The translations under genes were made by a program, and so were the position numbers. Of a DNA stretch of 7,032 nt, positions 6,506-7,032 are shown piece after piece. A model generated the notes under the pieces. It did not search any database. It worked only from the letters and a program-made list of their open reading frames with translations, and was not told the DNA's origin. This stretch comes from Lachnospiraceae bacterium (GTDB lineage: Bacteria > Bacillota > Clostridia > Lachnospirales > Lachnospiraceae). The stretch's first letter is position 1, and every line of letters begins with the position of its first letter. The DNA is taken from the NCBI GenBank assembly GCA_017461685.1, contig JAFTXF010000177.1, positions 1 to 7,032 of the forward strand, given 5' to 3'.

Positions 6506-6515
6506 GTGTTACAAT
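6487..6515 (+). promoter_or_regulatory. rpsB promoter overlapping the codY terminator
   Basis: TTGCAA (-35, 6487-6492) and TACAAT (-10, 6510-6515) have a 17-nt spacer, with TGT before the -10 (6507-6509, extended -10). The -35 is formed by the last two bases of the terminator's 5' arm plus its GCAA loop. The terminator's 3' arm and U-tract make up most of the spacer. Initiation is expected near 6522, leaving a leader of about 130 nt before rpsB. Confidence 0.75.
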
Positions 6516-6521
6516 TCGAAT

Positions 6522-6651
6522 GTTGCAAAAAAATCACGCGTATCGATTTCCTGCTGGTGCTGCATATTTGCAGGTGGTGGGAGAGTTAACCGCATAGACG
6601 CTTGTGCGGCGGAAAAGATATGACGGAAGTTTAACCAAATGGAGGTATATT
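6522..6651 (+). ncRNA. structured 5' leader of rpsB, candidate autoregulatory element
   Basis: This leader is long for a ribosomal protein gene and rich in pairing. Clear helices are CTGCA/TGCAG (6560-6564 with 6569-6573, TATT loop) and CCGCA/TGCGG (6590-6594 with 6605-6609, extendable inward with G-U pairs). An alternative pairing, CCTGC (6550-6554) with GCAGG (6570-6574), excludes the first helix. TTTCC (6547-6551) can pair with GGAAA (6611-6615), plus ATC (6542-6544) with GAT (6617-6619), closing a domain around both hairpins. GTTAA (6585-6589) can pair with TTAAC (6631-6635), which would make a pseudoknot 5 nt before the ribosome binding site GGAGG (6641-6645). S2 autoregulation by an rpsB leader is known in gammaproteobacteria. 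Its presence here is inference from by-eye pairing. Confidence 0.45.
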
Positions 6652-7032
6652 ATGAGCGTTATTTCAATGAAACAGTTATTAGAAGCAGGTGTTCATTTCG
6701 GACACCAGACCAGAAGATGGAACCCTAAGATGGCTCCATACATCTTCACAGAGAGAAACGGTATCCACATCATCGATTTACAGAAGTCTGTAGGCAAGGT
6801 TGATGAAGCTTACAAGGCAGTTGCTGATATCGCATCTGAAGGCGGCACTATCCTTTTCGTTGGTATCAAGAAGCAGGCTCAGGACGCTTTTAAGACAGAA
6901 GCAGAGCGTTGCGGTATGTTCTATGTAAACGAGAGATGGTTAGGTGGTATGCTTACAAACTTTAAGACCATCAGAAGCAGAATTGCAAGATTAAAGGCTA
7001 TTGAAACAATGGCAGAAGACGGAACATTTGAT
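6652..7032 (+). CDS. rpsB: 30S ribosomal protein S2 (3' end outside window)
   Basis: S2 binds 16S rRNA on the body-head junction of the small subunit and helps recruit S1 and mRNA. The first 127 residues are present of about 245 typical for Firmicutes, and the frame stays open to the last base. Diagnostic sequence includes SMKQLLEAGVHFGHQTRRWNPKM (from residue 5; start of the family core), NGIHIIDLQK at 36-45, ILFVGIKKQA at 67-76, and the S2 signature YVNERWLGGMLTNF at 91-104. GGAGG (6641-6645) lies 6 nt before the ATG. tsf would be expected next, but is outside the window. Synonymous codon choice seems more biased (for example AGA for arginine, GGT for glycine) than in comM or dprA, as expected for a highly expressed gene; this is an impression, not a count. 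Confidence 0.98.
   Translation, partial: MSVISMKQLLEAGVHFGHQTRRWNPKMAPYIFTERNGIHIIDLQKSVGKVDEAYKAVADIASEGGTILFVGIKKQAQDAFKTEAERCGMFYVNERWLGGMLTNFKTIRSRIARLKAIETMAEDGTFD

Noticed and set aside
6620..6634. Tiny leader ORF (MTEV, stop) just before rpsB, with GGAAAAG upstream.
   Set aside because: Four codons with a mediocre ribosome binding site and no regulatory codon run; most likely chance within the structured leader.
1..7032. A hidden novel system (mobile element, CRISPR, toxin-antitoxin, defence island).
   Set aside because: Both strands were read. All sizeable frames belong to six well-known core genes, gaps between genes are 1 to 243 nt, and no repeats beyond those listed were seen.

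Overview
The window looks like a core chromosomal segment of a spore-forming, moderate-GC Clostridia (Firmicutes), most likely Lachnospiraceae-like. The reasons are a sporulation sigma factor of the SigK type, a CodY global regulator (a Firmicutes protein), strong AGGAGG-type ribosome binding sites, and the gene order comM-dprA-topA-codY-rpsB. All genes lie on the + strand. I see no mobile element, CRISPR array, tRNA, rRNA or defence system, and no evidence of a novel multi-gene system.

Layout. Positions 2-598 hold the 3' part of a sigK-like gene whose start lies outside the window. Positions 679-2214 encode a ComM/YifB AAA+ ATPase, followed after one base by dprA (2216-3400), so the two form a translationally coupled recombination/transformation pair. 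A 119-nt gap carries a clear sigma-A promoter embedded in nested palindromes. Then come topA (3520-5496, DNA topoisomerase I with two C-terminal zinc ribbons) and a 126-nt gap with a candidate CodY box and an extended -10 promoter. codY (5623-6408) ends before a GNRA-capped intrinsic terminator that physically overlaps the next promoter. A roughly 130-nt, apparently structured leader precedes the 5' part of rpsB (6652 to the window edge).

How the parts fit. ComM (branch-migration helicase family) and DprA (RecA loader) both act on single-stranded DNA during homologous recombination and transformation. TopA relaxes negative supercoils. CodY couples nutrient state to transcription and may control its own gene here. 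rpsB begins a translation gene block. The coding content is ordinary. The parts worth a second look are non-coding: three promoters with identical -35 hexamers and spacing, a terminator/promoter overlap, the topA promoter palindromes and the rpsB leader. A tandem 5-residue repeat in the DprA linker is also notable.
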